The position numbers and the translations under genes are program-made. A stretch of DNA of 64,000 bases, taken from assembly GCF_036850765.1 (NCBI RefSeq), contig NC_089498.1:55417795-55481794 (forward strand), in the 5' to 3' direction. Each line of letters begins with the position of its first letter. The first letter of the stretch is position 1. The notes under the pieces are model-generated. The model made no database searches, was not told the DNA's origin, and was given only the letters and a program-made list of their open reading frames with translations. The stretch comes from Saccopteryx bilineata (Eukaryota > Chordata > Mammalia > Chiroptera > Emballonuridae). This document shows, piece by piece, positions 1 through 9,596 of the stretch.

Positions 1-1640
1 TATTTTTGCATTACTGAGCTGGGATAGTATTGGGCAGCCAATTTTGACGGCAAGTGAGAATAAAACGAAATAGTTTGCTCTCTGTAGCAGTTGTCAGAGC
101 TTTCATAATACAGTGCTGTTCACTGGGATTTGATCTCTGAAGTGTTTGAACTGTCACTATTCCAAACATTATCATGATTACCCTCATGTTTGCTGCTCTG
201 CTGGTGACTGCTTAACTTTGAATTACTTTTAACCATTTGAAAAATAGTTATTAGATGTCTGTTATGTCCAAACTATTGCAATAGGCATTTCATATTTTGC
301 TCTTCTGTATTTCATACTCATATTTGATGTCATCGAATAGATAAATTCATTTCTGACAAAAATCTAAACAGAGCATGGCAAAGGGAGTTAGAATTTAACA
401 TTAAATCTTTTCTTTCTAAGGATGTATGCCTCTAAATAGCACATACTCCTTAACAAGCAGAAATAAAAATAATGGTTACTGATAAAACTATACCAGATAT
501 TTTAATATATTACAATTAATTTCCCTTTCCTACTCATTCCTGACTGTACATATTAGACTAGGGAAGAGTTAAGGTATAAAAACACTAAGCTATTTTTTCT
601 ATAGTTTGCTTCTTAATAGCTATATTACTGGCTAGAACAATGCACTTGTCCTCTAGCTAAAGAGTATTACATACTTTGAAAATGGCCACCTTCATTTGAA
701 TTCCCCAAAGCTCATGATTTCCAACTAACAGAGGTAGTTTATTCTAACATTTTCCAATGTACCTGTCAACATTTCCATAATATATAAATATGGAACCTGT
801 CACCACTGCAGTCCTTGCTTATTGAAAGCTATCCACAGACACATTTTTTTTTTCTAAAGCACTGGGATTACTTTTTCTTGGATAACTAACTTCTTTGTAT
901 AAATGACCTGATTCCACCTTTCTCAAATGTCCTTCCCTTCCATTTGTCCCCCAGTCCTAAAATAAGCTATACTTTTCTACTTCTTTCCACTTTAGGATGT
1001 TAAAATTCTCAGTTTTATATCAGGTTACATTTGACATTCTAGGCCACTTTAAGCCATTTTGATTCTCTTCCCTCCCCACTCTGCTTCACTATCTCTGTAT
1101 TCTTCATCCAAAATTGTAAACCAGATTTCTCTTCTTTGATACAATAAAACAGGCAAAACTTTTCTCTAAACTTCTTACTCAACAAAATTGCTCTCATATT
1201 TTTATCACAATCAGTACATCGCAGAGACATATAAAGTAATGGAAAGAGCTTGAACATAAACTTTGGAAACAGCTATGGTGCAATCAATGTTAAATTATTC
1301 TTTTTACTATTAATCTGAACTGTTATCCAAAGTCTGCCATACAGAACTGCCTTGTCTTGGTAGATCTATAAGTTATAAAAATATTGAGACAGAATATATA
1401 TACTGAGTATTCCCACTTCCCTCACCTTAAAATCTTATAGAAATTATAGGAGGCATGGCATAAAAACAAGACTAAGGTTTCAGTGAAAATGTAAAATTGG
1501 AGCTAAGTGTGAGTAGGAGAAATATAAGGCCATTCATCATGATAATTCTAAAATGTGTTGTCAGATGACTTAGAGGTTCAAGCAGGCATTGACAAATGTC
1601 CTACTGGGTTAAATATTGTCACTCCTGCCCTTCTTCTGCC
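1..1640. other. Unassigned AT-rich non-coding DNA
   Basis: No coding region, RNA gene or recognisable repeat was seen. Open frames here are short, stop-bounded by chance and have no recognisable residues. The stretch may hold repeats too decayed to recognise by eye. Confidence 0.6.
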
Positions 1641-1664
1641 ATTAGTTTCTTTAAACCTAAAAAG

Positions 1665-1925
1665 AATATATAAATATGATATTATTTGGAAATAGGTTCT
1701 TTGCAGATGTAACCAAGGTGAGATGTACTCATACTGTATTAGGGTGAGCCTTAATCCAATGACTAGTGTTTGTACAATAAGAGGAAGAATTTCACAATGA
1801 TAGAAACACAGGAAAAATGCATTGGGGCAATGAAGGCAGAAATTGGAGTTTATGCAGCTGCATACTGCGGAATGCCAAAATTGACAGCAAATTATCAAAA
1901 TCTGAACAAAGAAAGAAGAATCCTC
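1665..1925 (+). mobile_element. Old LTR fragment, MaLR (MLT1-like)
   Basis: The stretch contains a degraded form of the phrases TTATTTGGAAATAGG-TCTTTGCAGATGTAA, TTAGGGTGAGCC-TTAATCCAATGACTAG and GAAGGCAGAAATTGGAG, which occur in mammalian MLT1 (ERVL-MaLR) LTRs. The order and spacing are right for the plus strand. Neither LTR terminus is clear and no target duplication was found, so this is a partial, ancient, non-coding copy. The exact subfamily is uncertain. Confidence 0.5.
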
Positions 1926-2149
1926 TTTTAGAAGCTTTAGAGAGAACCCGGCCTTACTAAAACCTTAATTACAAACTTCTAGCATACACAGATCTATAAG
2001 AAAATAGATTTCTGTACTTAAAGCCATCTAGCTTGCTATAGCTGACCTAGGTACATCCAAGTGTCGTGAGTGAGTCATTCTACACAGAAAAGTATAGATT
2101 ATATCTAAGAGATAGGGGTTCACAATCTGAATCAAAAGATTGGTTTATA

Positions 2150-2335
2150 CCTTAATTTTACCACAAAGTACTGTGTCTTTGGACAAGTTATTAATCTTCT
2201 TTGACTCTTAATTTCCTCATGTGGAAAACTGAAATAAAAATGTCTTCATTTATAACATGAAAAAAATGACAATATACTTAAAGTACATGTCATGTTGCCT
2301 GGCATATTGTTAGAGCTTTAGAACTGTTATCCATA
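2150..2335 (+). repeat. MIR SINE (ancient mammalian)
   Basis: The order GTCTTTGGACAAGTTATTAA, TTTCCTCATGTGGAAAACTG, then TGTTGCCTGGCATATTGTTAG follows the MIR core and 3' region (CTTGGGCAAGTTACTTAA, TTTCCTCATCTGTAAAATGG, GTGCCTGGCACATAGTAAG). Divergence is high, as expected for an element that predates placental mammals. Confidence 0.7.
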
Positions 2336-3418
2336 CATTTTTTTAAATACATATAATGACCCCATAAAAGTGATACTCAAGATCAGAAGCATATCTAGTG
2401 AAATGACATTTAGAATATAAAATATAATCAATAAAACTCTTTGTTCCCTCCCACAGAAGAGCTAGCAGTGCCAAATGCACTTTTTGCTCTACCATTGACA
2501 CATTTTTATACCAAGACACCCCAACATCTAGATTTTCAGTAGTGCTAGGTATATGCAGTTTTCTCTAGCAACACTCAGTACTCCTGAAAAGGAAGAACCA
2601 CATCATATATGATATATGATATAAATGGGCTTGGAAGAAAGTTAACATTTTTCACCCTTTCATTCTTCCTTTGCAGTCACATCACCGTTAAATTCATATC
2701 CCCTATGTGTTTTCTTGCCCTGTCTATCTGCCAGTGAGCATACTGTATTGTAGATGGTTGAATATCAATACTTTGTTGAATTGAATTGAAATCTACACAA
2801 ATTAAGATCTATAGTCTAGCTTTACTCAGAGATGTTATGACATGAGCGACTATCAGAGCTTGACTGGACATCAGTGTCTCTTAAGCAAAGTATGCCTAGT
2901 AGTCATCTGGAAAAACCAGTTCCCATCCCCAAGAGATCATAATTAAGAAGGTCAGAATTAGAGCCCAGAAATTTAAGATTTTAACAGATTCTCTGGGTGA
3001 TATTCTTGCAGGAAGTCTGAGAGTCACATTTTGAGAAAGACTGTCATGTATAAAATGGTACTTTACTAGTGATTTACTAAAGTCTAACAATTTTGTTTTA
3101 AGGATAGTTTTGATACTTAACTGAAGTTATTGACATTTAAAGTCACTTATTTTAGTTTCAAGTTCTTAGATAAAAATTCTACATAAATATATCTCATATA
3201 TCACTCTCTCATTCTTATCCTTTACTTAACTAAATTAAAAAAAATACTCAAGCTGTTATCTACATAGATACTTTGCAAAAAGCATAATCATTTTGGAAAT
3301 CAGCCTCTTGAGCTAAGAGTTTTACTTGTAGTTCCAGAGAGTCACAGGTTCTTCTCTAACTTCTGCATCTTTATTATAAGGGTGGCTATTAACCATTGTT
3401 GTACATCAGAATTATGCT
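2336..3418. other. Unassigned AT-rich non-coding DNA
   Basis: Nothing recognisable. A short palindromic ATATGATATATGATATA tract lies near 2604. The longest frame (2896-3090, minus) shows no known motif. Confidence 0.5.
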
Positions 3419-3419
3419 T

Positions 3420-3570
3420 GGAGTGTGTGTGTGGTGGGGAGTAAAGGGGGACAGATATAAAGTGATGGAAAATGATTTGATTGTGGGTGATGGACACACA
3501 ACACAATCAACGTACATACTCTTATTGATCAATGTCATCACATTAAATTTAATTTTCTAAATAAAAAAAG
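3420..3570 (+). mobile_element. L1 3' end fragment
   Basis: A G-rich stretch is followed by a form of TGATGGAAAATGATTTGA-TTGTGGGTGATGG, then TCTTATTGATCAATGTCA and TTTCTAAATAAA. The same order ends the longer L1 copies near 10.2, 25.2, 39.0 and 53.8 kb, so this is a severely 5'-truncated L1 3'UTR. Confidence 0.75.
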
Positions 3571-4440
3571 AATTATGCATGGAGTTTTAAAATATCCAAA
3601 CCTCAAACCAATTAAATACAAATTTCTGGTTCAGTCCCATGGCATAGGGATCCCTACATTAATTCTAATGTGCATCCAGAGTTAAAAACCACTGCTTGAG
3701 TTGAATAGATTTATCATAGGTTATATGAACAAAGTCTCTGACAGTAGGAAGAAAACTCCTCTGATTCTGAACACTCTGATTCCCTGGAACTCATATAACC
3801 TCAGGATTATTCACAGAATTAGTGAATAAGTACATAACTATAGACAATAAGATCAGCAACTGCTGAGTGCTCCAAGTTTCAGAAAAAAAGGATTTAATTT
3901 TTGACTTCTCATGTCTAAGAATTACATGATAGAGAGCCACTTTAGTGTTCATTCCTAGCCAAGTATAGCTCAGGATGTTGAGGAACCAAATCAATGTCTC
4001 AGAAGACTAACTTGTCCCATAGGAAATGTCTTAGGAGCATTCTACCAATTCTGAAAGCTACAAACCATTAAAGCAAAATTAAACAAATTCCTAAGGGGCT
4101 GGAATTCCATCAGTTGTACCAATTTTCTGAAGATTTTTGTCTTAAAGAAATAATGAATTTGACCTTTTAGGTATTATAGGTGCTATAAAACCTAAAATAA
4201 ATTGGAACATTATTTAAAGTTGTATTTTTTAAAAAAAAATATCTGTCAATATTTAAAATATTTTAGTGATGTCTAAAAAACATTAGATATTTATATTATT
4301 ATCACCTTCCAAGGTCATGTGTATTTATAAATTTTAATGAGGACAATCAAGTGATGATATACACTTAAACAAAAATTACATTGTGAAATTCAGTTTGGTG
4401 AACTGTTTAAAGAACTAAATGTAGGTGTCACTGTACTACA
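3571..4440. other. Unassigned AT-rich non-coding DNA
   Basis: No gene or confident repeat. The end of this stretch (about 4434-4450) resembles sequence just after the L1 tail at 10345-10362, and may be the target duplication of the L1 that starts here. Confidence 0.5.
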
Positions 4441-5404
4441 ATTTATTGATGATAGACCACAAAACTAACATCAACAAATTCAGAAAGATTGAAATTATAC
4501 CAAGCACATATTATGACCATAGTCTTTGAAATTAGGAGTGAATTGCAAAAATGAAATAAAAAACCCCACAAAAATGTGAAAATTAAACAACATACTTCTA
4601 AAAATAACTGAGTCAAAGAAGAAATAACAGCAGAGATCAAAATAAAAAACAAAATGACAACACAAACCAAAATGACATTTTACAATATCAAAATTTCTGG
4701 GATGCAGTAAAGCACTATTAGGAGGAAAGTTTATATCATTACAAGCTTATATCAAGAAACCAGAGAGATCCCTAACATCACAACTTAAACAACTAGATAA
4801 AAAAGAACAAAGGCAACCCAAAGTCAAGAGAAGTAAGAAAATAGTAAAAATTAGAGCAGAACTAAATGAAATAGAGAACAAAAAAACTAGAGAAAAAATT
4901 AATACAACAAAGAGCTGGTTCTTTGAAAAGATCAGTAAAATTGAAAAAACCTTAGCTATACTCTATAAGGAAAAAAGAGAAAGGATTCATCTGAACAAAA
5001 TTTGAAAGAGGATTGATTATCAGAGAAATCATAGATATACAAAGGATCATAGTAGAATTCTATGAAAGATTATATGCCACAAGATTCAGCAACCTAGAAG
5101 AAATGGATAAATTCCTAGAGCTATACAATCTCCCTAGACTGAGTCACAAAGCAGTATAAAACCGAAATAGGCCTATAAGTAAAGAGAAAAGAGAAACAAC
5201 TATCAAAAACCTCCCAAGAAACAAAAGTCCAGTACCAGATGGCTACACTAGTCAATTTTACCACACATTTTTAAGAAGATTTGGTTCCTATCATTCTTAA
5301 AGTTTTCAAAAAAAATAGAAAAAAAAGCAATACTCCCTAACACATTATATTAGGTCAACAGAACACTCACACCAAAACCTGGCAAGGATAGCATATATAC
5401 ACAT

Positions 5405-5430
5405 AACAAAACAAAACAAAACAAAAAACC
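5405..5430 (+). repeat. (ACAAA)n short tandem repeat inside L1
   Basis: About five units of ACAAA interrupt the L1 ORF2 remnant. This looks like slippage in an A-rich segment after the element died. Confidence 0.8.
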
Positions 5431-5532
5431 CTCAAAAGACCAATATCTCTAATAGTTACAGAAGAAAAAATCTTAAACAAAATACTAGCAAATCAAACAC
5501 AACATGTTAAAAGAATACTATATCATGTCCAA

Positions 5533-5748
5533 GTGGGATTCATTCCAAGGGCACAAGAATGGGTCAACATATATAATTCAATCAACAAAACACACCACAT
5601 CAACAAAACAAAAAAAAATTATATGATCCTATCAATAGATGCAGAAAAGGCATTCAATAAAACACAACATTCTTTTATGTTTAAAACCCTCAATAAAATG
5701 TATATAGAAGGAAAGTACCTCAAAAAGCCATATATGACAAACCATTAG
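5533..5748 (+). pseudogene. L1 ORF2 RT fragment (longest open piece)
   Basis: A 71-codon open piece of reverse transcriptase. It starts at the palm-domain GFIP block, passes the INKTHHINK segment and the [13 protein letters not shown] block, and ends in the following helix after a frameshift. An intact L1 ORF2 is about 1,270 residues, so this is a small remnant of a dead copy. The initiating methionine is internal to the ancestral protein and is not a real start. Confidence 0.8.
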
Positions 5749-6038
5749 CTAATATCATGCTAAACAGTGAAAAAAAAAAATGAAGACTTTCCTCTAAAAT
5801 CAGGACCAAGACAAGGCAGCTCAATCTCTCCACTTTTATTCAACATAGTTCTGGAAGTTTTAGCTGGAACAATCAGATAAGAGAAAGAAATAAAAGGCAT
5901 CCACATCAGGAATGAAGTAAAGCTATCACTTTTTGCAAATGACATGATCTTATATATAGTAAACTTAAAGACTCCACCAAGAAACTATAAGAAACAATAA
6001 ACCAATAGAGTAAAGTTACAGGATATAAAATCAATATA

Positions 6039-6058
6039 CAAAAGTATATTGTTTTTCT
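6039..6058. repeat. Target-site duplication, left copy
   Basis: AAAAGTATATTGTTTTTC and its edges are repeated exactly at 9078-9097. The two copies flank the 6059-9077 insertion, and joining the outside sequences restores a continuous L1 ORF2. Read on the minus strand the repeat begins AGAAAAAC, a reasonable L1 endonuclease target. Confidence 0.9.
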
Positions 6059-6678
6059 TGGGGTTAAGAAAACTCGGTGTTCTGTTTGCTTCTTGAATTT
6101 GAGGCTTTAGTTCTTTCCACAGGCTTGGGAAGTTCTCATCTATTATTTGTTTGAGTATGTTCTCCATTCCATTTTCTCTCTCTTCTCCCTCTGATATACC
6201 TATTATTCTTATGTTATTCTTTTTGATGGAGTCAGATAATTCTTGTAGGGCTATCTCATTTTTTTTTAATTTTTGAGTCTCTTTCTTCTTCTCTCTGTTG
6301 TGCCTCAAGTTGCTTGTCTTCTATTTCACTAATCCTCTCTTCTATCTGACCTGTTCTATTAGCTAAGCTTGTTACTTCGTTTTTCAGTTCGTGAATTGAG
6401 TTTTTCATCTCTGTTTGATTTGTCTTTATAGTTTCAATTTCTTTGGACATATATTCTTTGTGTTCATTGAGTTGTTTTCTGAGCTCCCTAAATTGCCTTT
6501 CTGTGTTTTCTTGTATATCTCGGAGGATTTTTAGGATTTCTATCTTGAATTCTCTGTCATTTAGCTCCAAGGTTTCCAATATATTAAATTTTTTCTCCAT
6601 AGATTTTTCCTCATCTAGCTGTGTTACCTCTCTTTCTTTTGTATCCATGATATTCGATTTTCTCTTCCTTAATGGCAT
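6059..6678 (-). pseudogene. L1 ORF1p N-terminal half (coiled coil and start of RRM), truncated
   Basis: L1 ORF1p is a trimeric RNA-binding chaperone that packages L1 RNA in cytoplasmic particles. The frame opens at ATG 6678 with a basic MPLRKRKSN start, followed by a long charged heptad-rich coiled coil (about residues 20-140; EIETIKTNQTEMKNSIHELK lies within it). Then comes NIRIIGISEGEERENGMENI, the start of the RNA-recognition domain as in other mammalian ORF1 proteins. A frameshift lies between about 6308 and 6256, where two frames overlap in an A-rich run. The sequence ends at LNPKKN, at the insertion junction, so the rest of the RRM and the C-terminal domain (together about 130-150 residues) are absent. 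It cannot encode a working ORF1p. Confidence 0.85.
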
Positions 6679-7640
6679 CTGAGGGTGGTTTTGTTGATAG
6701 TATTAATGAGATTTAATAAAGAATAAAAAGTTAAAAAAATAAAAAATCAAAAAGAGTTGTTTTTTTTTAAAAAAAATTAATAATGAAATAAAGAAAAATA
6801 AAATAATAATTTTTAAAAAAAGGAAATTATTCCCCCCCTCCTTTTTTCCTCTCCTCTCCCCTTTTTCTTGAGAAAATCTTGTGGTGAACTGTGAATTATA
6901 ACAAACAATGCCTGTGATGGAGGTCCTGAATTGGGGAAAAGTAATAAAGGGGCAAAAAAAAAAAAAAAAAGAAAAAAAAAGGAAAAAAAAAGGGGGGGGG
7001 GGCGGTATGGACCCACAAAAAGCAAATAAGGAAAAAATTTGGGTCAAGAATAAAATGATTTGCTTTTAGGTGTTGGTGTTGTCTAAGAGTTATGATGAGA
7101 GGAATAAGAGAACAGAAAAATGGGGGGACAAATTAAAAAAATACTATTGTATTTAGTGGAACAAGAACTAGATAAAATGGAGAGCCAGGGATGGGAGCAC
7201 TGCTAGTGAGTTAAAAAGGTGAAGTAAAAAACCCCCAAAATGCCACAAACATAAGTTTGAGTCTCAGATAAGATAATTTGTTTGTTATTGAGGTTTGAAT
7301 GAGAGGAGATGTAAAGGAGAAAGGAAGAAACTAATATAGAGGGAGAAAAGAAAGAGAGAGAGATAAAAAAAAGAGGGAACCAGTAAAAGAAGAAAAAAGA
7401 AAGGAGAGAGAGAGAGTTAAGGGTTTTGGAGTGCAACCCTCATAGACAGAAAGGAAGAGGAGAAAAAAGATAATGGGAGATGTAACACTTATGGGTAGTG
7501 TAGTTCAAGGAGAGGAGAGAGTAAGACCGGCAGAGAATTAATCGGCCAAATTGGAGGAGGAAAAAAAGTATCAAGAATGAAGATAAGAGAAACAAACGAA
7601 CAAATATAATAAAATGGGATAGGTTATAAAGTCTGCAGAT
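6679..7640 (-). other. L1 5'UTR proximal part: polypyrimidine/poly(A)-interrupted leader
   Basis: On the L1 sense (minus) strand this is a T- and C-rich leader just before the ORF1 ATG, with runs such as a G8-9/C8-9 tract near 6992-7003. On the plus strand it appears as purine-rich GAGAGAGA and AAAAAA tracts (for example 7345-7415). Long minus frames here (6703-7047, 7203-7436) are low-complexity phenylalanine/serine artefacts. Confidence 0.65.
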
Positions 7641-8063
7641 TATTCTTGATTTTGAGAGGTTATCTTCTTGTTTTTTCTTTTCTCTCCCTCTTCCTGGTCG
7701 GTGACTCTGTACCCCAGGTTCTGCCCCTTTAGCACGCTCAGGTAGAGGTTTGCAGTTGATAAGTCTCTATGGCAATGTCATGTATTGTGCTTTAGTCTCG
7801 TTGGGAGTCAAGGCTCATTAGCTTTCATAGGCTCTGACAGTGAGAGAGTCCGTGTTCCTGGAGCCTTTCTCCTAGTCTTTCCTTCCTCAATTAGTAGCCT
7901 GATAATCCAGGTATGGGGTTGTTGCTGCCTCTGCCTGGATAGTAAGAGGTTCAAAGAGCTGGCAACTCCCCACTCTATTTCCACTCAGCACAGGGCTCTG
8001 AGTAAGGCTCAGTCAGTCAGAGCTGCTAGCATAATCAGGCGGGCTTTCCGCCCACTCAAAGAC

Positions 8064-8640
8064 CTCTGGCTCTGCCACTCTGTCCGGTAACACAGGCGGG
8101 CACCCACTTCCGGGGTGCTTGGAGGAAACTCTCATTCACTATCTGCGTGCGCAGACCAGGATATCCGGCCAGCAGTCTCACGCTCTGAGTGAAACCCCCA
8201 ACCGCATGGAAATTTGCAGCGCTGGAATTCGCTCTCGCTCCGTCCCCGTGCGCGGCTTTTGCAAGACGCTGGGGCGGCCCGAGATTCCGCTTTTGCCCAC
8301 ACAAAGGCCCCTGACTCTGCCCCTCTGTGCGATAACACAGGTGCGCCCTGCCGAGGCACTCGGAGGAATCGCTCACTACCTATCTGCGCGCGCACACCAG
8401 GATATGAGGCCGGCCGCGTTTCCCTGAGTGAAACCCTCACCAGCACGGAAAATTTCCACCGTTGGAATTAGTTCTCACTCCCTCCCGTGTGCGGCTTTCC
8501 CAGGGCGCTGGGGCTGCCCAGAGATTCTGCTTTCGGCCCACAGAAAGGCCTCTGACCCTGCCTATCTGTGGGGCAACACAGACACCCACTTCTGGGGCTT
8601 AGGAAGAGATCTCTCGCCCACTAACTGCGCACCAACCAGG
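8064..8640 (-). repeat. Tandem monomers (about 243 bp) in the L1 5'UTR
   Basis: On the plus strand, CTCTGGCTCTGCCACTCTGT at 8064 recurs as CCTGACTCTGCCCCTCTGTG at 8309 and CTCTGACCCTGCCTATCTGT at 8551, a period of 245 and 242 bp. Within each unit the order AACACAGG, GGAGGAA/GGAAGA, CACTAxCTGCG, ACCAGGA, CTGAGTGAAACCC and GGCGCTGGGG repeats. There are two full units and part of a third, with a possible decayed unit upstream at about 7900-8060. The stretch is CpG-rich compared with the rest of the window. Tandem promoter monomers are known for mouse L1; here the units are longer and unrelated in sequence as far as I can judge. Confidence 0.75.
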
Positions 8641-9054
8641 AGAACGGGTAAAATGGCTGCCCCGCTTGTCTTTCTTTGTTTGGGTTTGGCGCGAGTGTTA
8701 GCTTGTATTGCCCGGCTTGCCACAGGAACAGTTTTTCCTCCGCTAGGATCTCTATGCCACAGCCTGGTTCGGCCTTTTGTGCGCGGCCTGGATGTATTCA
8801 CCCCCTTTGCCCGCCTCAGTTTCTATATTCAGAGTTACCAGAGAAAGCTGCCCTGTTTAGGTTAGTGAGGAAGGCGGAGCATTTCTTACTCCCTATTTCC
8901 TTCAGGATTTGGTTATATATTTAGCCAATTTTTCACTCGACCATACCTTCGGGTGTATTGTGAAGCATCTGGAGGCTCCAAGTATAGGTTTTTCTGTTTC
9001 TGGTTGAAGATCTTGTTGAGTTTTGGGGGAGATTTATCGGTATCGCTTCCTACT

Positions 9055-9077
9055 CCGCCATTACTCTGACGTCATCT
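9055..9077 (-). promoter_or_regulatory. L1 5' terminus with CRE and YY1-like site
   Basis: The first bases of the L1, read on the minus strand, hold a full palindromic cAMP-response element TGACGTCA (9067-9074), then ATGGCGG (9055-9061), the core of a YY1 site. In human L1 a YY1 site near base 10-20 sets accurate transcription initiation. The CRE is a sequence observation; its use is inferred. Confidence 0.6.
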
Positions 9078-9302
9078 CAAAAGTATATTGTTTTTCTATG
9101 TGCCAATAATGAAACTTTAGAAATCAAACTGAAAATAACAAGTTCTTTTACAATTGCAACAACAACAAAATACCTAGAAATAAATTTAACCAAGGATGTG
9201 AAGGACCTATATACTGTAAACTACAAAGCATTATTGAAAGTAACTGTAAAAAACAATGAAAATAAAATTTTTTCTGTGTTCATGGATTGAAAACATCAAC
9301 TT
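9078..9302 (+). mobile_element. Host L1 ORF2, resumed after the insertion
   Basis: Begins with the right copy of the target duplication (9078-9097) and continues the RT thumb region found just before 6039: KSIVFLYANNE-like, then IAKDVKDLYTVNYKALLK-like. It ends at about 9302, where a SINE interrupts. Stops are frequent. Confidence 0.85.
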
Positions 9303-9450
9303 ACCTGACCAGGCTGTGGATAGAGTGTTGGACTGGGACACGGAGGACCCAGGTTTGAAACTCCAAGGTTGCTGGCTTGAGCTCGGGCTCATCCAGCTTG
9401 AGCATGGTTCACCAGCTTGAGCACAGGGTCACTGGCTTGAGCGTGGGATA
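9303..9450 (+). mobile_element. Rhin-type SINE, 3'-truncated
   Basis: Starts CTGACCAGGCTGTGGATAGA (the head has lost part of the A-box region), keeps the B-box-like AGGTTTGAAACTCC and several GGCTTGAGC units, then stops abruptly at about 9450 with no TCTCT-rich tail or poly(A). The next base is L1 ORF2 C-terminal sequence, so a later deletion removed the SINE tail together with about 1 kb of L1. Confidence 0.8.
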
Positions 9451-9520
9451 GAGGACTGGATAATGATGTGATACATATATACAAAGGAATACTACTCAGC
9501 CATAAAAAAATGCTGGCATA
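9451..9520 (+). mobile_element. Host L1 ORF2 C-terminal end
   Basis: CTGGATAATGATGTGATACA and GGAATACTACTCAGCCATAA match the [19 protein letters not shown] end of ORF2 seen intact at 26.95 kb. The piece ends at the Ves SINE, whose left target duplication is 9504-9520. Confidence 0.8.
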
Positions 9521-9521
9521 G

Positions 9522-9596
9522 GCCCTGGCCGGTTGGCTCAGTGGTAGAGCGTCGGCCTAGCATGCGGAGGACCCGGGTTCGATTCCCGGCCAGGGC
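9522..9596 (+). promoter_or_regulatory. tRNA-like head with Pol III A and B boxes
   Basis: Acceptor halves GCCCTGG (9522) and CCAGGGC (9590-9596) pair perfectly, the T arm CCGGG-TTCGATT-CCCGG is perfect, and the anticodon region CCTAGCATGC resembles tRNA-Ala(AGC). It is the head of a SINE, not a free tRNA gene: it lacks its own terminator and is followed by the SINE body. The anticodon stem pairs poorly. Confidence 0.75.

Larger units (their letters stand above)
4452..6038 (+). mobile_element. L1 ORF2 remnant: endonuclease end to reverse transcriptase
   Basis: This is the 5' part of a truncated plus-strand L1. It starts in the C-terminal part of the endonuclease (CAAAACTAACATCAACAAAT, matching the TKLISTNSGRLKL-type segment of the other copies) and runs through the linker into the reverse transcriptase. 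Readable RT blocks are GFIPRAQEW near 5536, [10 protein letters not shown] near 5632 and a [15 protein letters not shown] block near 5806. The catalytic FADD box reads FAND at about 5933-5944, so the first catalytic aspartate is lost. Many stops and frameshifts interrupt the frame. The element is split at 6038 by a 3-kb insertion and resumes at 9078. Upstream ACAATTTATTGATGAT resembles CCAATGTATTGAATAAT after the tail at 10.3 kb, a plausible duplication. Confidence 0.85.
6059..9077 (-). mobile_element. L1 insertion: complete 5'UTR plus first part of ORF1, no 3' end
   Basis: Read on the minus strand, the insertion starts with AGATGACGTCAGAGTAATGG, the L1 5' terminus. It then has a CpG-rich 5'UTR with tandem monomers (about 8060-8640), a pyrimidine-rich stretch (about 6680-7640) and the first part of ORF1 to residue ~200. 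It stops abruptly at 6059 inside ORF1, without poly(A), ORF2 or 3'UTR. A perfect 20-bp duplication flanks it and the host is another L1. Ordinary L1 insertions lose the 5' end; this one keeps it and lacks the 3' end. The last ORF1 bases before the junction are A-rich (CCCCAAGAAAAAC), and AGAAAAAC is shared with the target. That fits reverse transcription primed inside ORF1 instead of at the poly(A) tail. A twin-priming event that later lost its 3' part is the alternative. Confidence 0.85.

Noticed and set aside
6703..7436. Phenylalanine/serine-rich minus frames resembling membrane segments
   Set aside because: They come from the polypyrimidine part of the L1 5'UTR; low complexity, not a protein.
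8064..8640. CRISPR-like array or satellite
   Set aside because: Only 2-3 diverged units without spacers; explained as L1 promoter monomers.
8041..8900. CpG island promoter of a host gene
   Set aside because: The CpG-rich stretch lies inside an L1 5'UTR with its own target duplication, and no host exon lies nearby.
9522..9596. tRNA-Ala gene
   Set aside because: It is the head of a Ves SINE with a SINE body, poly(A) and target duplications, and the anticodon stem pairs poorly.
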